DNA of 64,000 nt, from NCBI GenBank assembly GCA_020632715.1, contig JACKFA010000007.1, positions 372,001 to 436,000 of the forward strand, written 5' to 3'. Position 1 is the first letter of the stretch, and each line of letters begins with the position of its first letter. The notes beneath the pieces are model-generated. The model did no database searches. It was given only the letters and a program-made list of their open reading frames with translations, and was not told the origin of the DNA. This DNA comes from Deltaproteobacteria bacterium. Its GTDB lineage: Bacteria > Myxococcota_A > UBA9042 > PHBI01. Shown one piece after another: positions 62,166 to 64,000 of this stretch. Both the position numbers and the translations under genes were made by a program.

Positions 62166-64000
62166 TGGTCGTCACGAAGCGAGTCATCGTCGGCGCCGTC
62201 GTCGCGTGCGCCGTGGGCGGGACGGGGTTCCTCTTCGCGCAGAGCCGCAGCATCGACGTCGAGACCCACGGCGCGGTCGTGCGCGCGCTCGGCGAGCTCG
62301 ACCAGCGCGCCGCGGAGCTCTCGAAGGAGGGGCTCGCCACGCGCTTCGGGCTCGTCCCGAACTACGATCCGCTCGTCGGCACCGTGACGACGCTCGAGGA
62401 GGACGTCGCGGCGCTCGACCGCGCGCTCGTCCGGAGCGACACGCGCACCGACGCGGTCGTCGCCGCCGAGGCCGGGCTCCGGGCCGCGCTCGACGCGCGC
62501 CGGGCGACGGTCGAGCGCCTGAAGCGCGAGGTCGCGGTCCTGAAGAACTCGCTCCGCTACCTCCCGCTCGCGGCCGAGATGCTGCTGCGCGACACGCGCG
62601 AGGCCGGTGACGCCGAGGGCGGCGCCGACGCCGTCAACGCCGTGGTCGCGGCGACGCTCGTCTACGATCTGCTCGGCGAGACGCGCCTCCTCGAGGCGCA
62701 GAAGGCCCGCGTGGCCGCGCTCGCCGCGATGCGCGACGCGTTCCCGGAGGACGTGCGCGAGGACCTCGATCTCCTGATCCATCACGCGACACGGGCGGCG
62801 AGCCACCACGCCGTGGTCGGGCCGCTCGTCGACGCGATGATGGGGACCGAGCTCGAGGCGGCCGTCGAGGGCGTGCGCGGCGCCTACGACGCCGCGTTCG
62901 CCGACGGGGTCGCGACGGCGACGCGCTGGCGCACGGTGCTCTATGTGTGGTGCGCGCTCCTGCTCGTGGTGGTCGGCGTGACCCTCCGGAAGCTGCGCGA
63001 GCTCTTCGCGAGCCTCGAGCGCAAGGTCGCCGAGCGGACCGCGGCGCTCCACGCGCGAAACGAGGAGATGGCGCTCGTCCTCCACAACGTGGACCAGGGG
63101 CTCTTCACCATCGACCGGGGGGGCGTCGTCGGGGCCGAGCGCTCCGCGATCATCGGCGCGTGGCTCCCGGAGATCGCGGCGCAGCCGACGTGGGGCGCCG
63201 CGCTCGCGGCGGTCGCCCCGGAGCGGGCGCCCTGGTTCGAGCTCGCCTGGGAGGCGGCGCTCGAGGACATGATGCCGGTCGAGCTCGTCGTCGAGCAGCT
63301 CGCCGATCGGATCCTGGTCGGCGGGCGGCACCTCGCGCTCGCGTACAAGCCGATCCTCGACGCCGATGGCGGCTGGCAGCGCATGCTCGTCATCGTGACC
63401 GACGTGAGCGCCGACGTCGCTGGCGCGGCGGCCGAGGAGCGGCACGCGCTGCAGCTCGGCGCGTTCCTGCGGCTCGCGCACGACCGCGCCGGCTACCAGG
63501 AGTTCCGCGCGGAGGCGGGGCAGCTCGTGGCGGCGCTCGCGGGCGGGGAGGGCGGCGACGACGGCGTCGACGCGCGCCTCCTGCACACGCTCAAGGGGAA
63601 CTCGGCCATCTACGGCGTCGACGCGGTGGCGGCCCTCGCGAACGAGATCGAGGTCGGCATGGCGGACGAGCGGCGCGGGCTCACGCCCGACGACCGCGGG
63701 CGCCTCGCGGCGGCCTGGGCCAGCTACGAGGAGGCCGTCGCGCCGATCGTCGGCGAGGAGGAGGACGCGACGCTCGACGTGGGGCCGGACGAGGTCGCGC
63801 GGGTGGTCGGGATGCTGCGGGACGACGTCGCGCGCAGCGCCATCGCCGGCGCGCTCGAGGCGTGGCAGCTCGAGCCCACGCGGCGGCGCCTCGCGCGCCT
63901 CGCGGAGCAGGCGCAGCGCATCGGGGCGCGGCTCGGCAAGGACGCGCTCGCGGTCACCGTCGAGGACCACGACGTGCGGCTCGATGGGGCGTCGCTGGTG
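62165..64000 (+). CDS. Membrane sensor histidine kinase, DAHL-type sensor and Hpt (CheA-like), 3' end outside window
   Basis: The frame is open to the right edge (612 codons seen). An N-terminal transmembrane helix (VIVGAVVACAVGGTGFLF), a ~260-residue all-helical periplasmic domain rich in Ala/Leu/Arg (double all-alpha helical DAHL type) and a second transmembrane segment (VLYVWCALLLVVVGVTL) come first. A PAS-like part (EMALVLHNVDQGLFTIDR) and an Hpt phosphotransfer domain follow, with His474 in LLHTLKGNSAIYG. It therefore resembles CheA-type hybrid kinases; the catalytic HATPase and CheW-like domains are beyond the window. It starts within the peroxidase stop (TGATG), so its signal may be heme- or peroxide-related. 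The absence of the kinase core here means activity is inferred. Confidence 0.85.
   Translation, partial: MVVTKRVIVGAVVACAVGGTGFLFAQSRSIDVETHGAVVRALGELDQRAAELSKEGLATRFGLVPNYDPLVGTVTTLEEDVAALDRALVRSDTRTDAVVAAEAGLRAALDARRATVERLKREVAVLKNSLRYLPLAAEMLLRDTREAGDAEGGADAVNAVVAATLVYDLLGETRLLEAQKARVAALAAMRDAFPEDVREDLDLLIHHATRAASHHAVVGPLVDAMMGTELEAAVEGVRGAYDAAFADGVATATRWRTVLYVWCALLLVVVGVTLRKLRELFASLERKVAERTAALHARNEEMALVLHNVDQGLFTIDRGGVVGAERSAIIGAWLPEIAAQPTWGAALAAVAPERAPWFELAWEAALEDMMPVELVVEQLADRILVGGRHLALAYKPILDADGGWQRMLVIVTDVSADVAGAAAEERHALQLGAFLRLAHDRAGYQEFRAEAGQLVAALAGGEGGDDGVDARLLHTLKGNSAIYGVDAVAALANEIEVGMADERRGLTPDDRGRLAAAWASYEEAVAPIVGEEEDATLDVGPDEVARVVGMLRDDVARSAIAGALEAWQLEPTRRRLARLAEQAQRIGARLGKDALAVTVEDHDVRLDGASLV

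Overview
The window is about 64 kb of very GC-rich DNA with dense, tightly packed genes, many GTG starts, stop/start overlaps (GTGA, ATGA, TGATG) inside operons, and many secreted lipoproteins with Asp/Thr/Pro-rich stalks after the lipobox. Together with C-terminal MYXO-CTERM-like sorting signals, a globin-coupled chemoreceptor, an orphan alpha-2-macroglobulin and an eCIS-core (DUF4157) effector, this points to a Myxococcota (deltaproteobacterial) chromosome. This is inference from composition and gene families; no rRNA or tRNA gene was seen.

Layout. 1-1025: 3' end of a YgfK-like Fe-S/flavin oxidoreductase. 1283-6304: alpha-2-macroglobulin with an intact thioester motif, flanked by palindromic intergenic repeats. 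6567-11936: a secreted hypothetical protein, a GH31 alpha-glycosidase lipoprotein and an LA_2272-type surface repeat protein. 12062-15343: globin-MCP, a fragment of an FAD oxidoreductase, an ABM-domain lipoprotein and an AraC regulator around a perfect 24-bp palindrome. 15360-20794: two minus-strand units, one with two PLP fold-type II enzymes, one with a Rossmann-like protein, an alpha/beta hydrolase and an NmrA-like reductase that apparently starts at CTG. 20884-22995: TetR regulator, divergent methyltransferase, NAGPA-type glycosidase. 23055-26764: SsnA-like amidohydrolase overlapping a selenium-dependent-type xanthine dehydrogenase. These two and YgfK are partners in the purine/urate catabolism loci of other bacteria.

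27129-32405: six overlapping genes, tlpA - apbE - heme-motif lipoprotein - CXXCH secreted protein - Ca-binding/MYXO-CTERM/DUF4266 fusion - DUF3570 beta-barrel. The DUF4266/DUF3570/ApbE/TlpA set recurs together in other bacteria; here it looks like an envelope flavin/heme redox module. 32520-39427: a lipoprotein pair, a nitrilase-family amidase, a TPR lipoprotein and a collagen-like glycine-rich lipoprotein. 39639-41678: a probable eCIS-delivered effector with an EndoU-like C-terminus and, 45 bp downstream, a candidate immunity gene. 41914-47161: a coupled operon (response regulator, HEAT-repeat membrane protein, processive GT2 synthase, YaiO-type TPR/beta-barrel) that looks like a compact exopolysaccharide synthesis and export machine; the regulator gene is split by frame changes in a GC-rich linker.

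47454-55148: a giant six-repeat lipoprotein, a TIM-barrel lipoprotein and an HDOD-GGDEF diguanylate cyclase, chained by overlaps. 55161-59143: beta-propeller protein, glycogen synthase and a cysteine-rich lipoprotein. 59189-60622: FadL-type porin. 60755-64000: small cytochrome c, di-heme peroxidase and a large membrane Hpt/CheA-type sensor kinase running off the right edge. The kinase and peroxidase genes overlap, suggesting redox sensing. The promoter regions of the two heme/thiol operons (27 kb and 60.7 kb) share an 11-bp motif.
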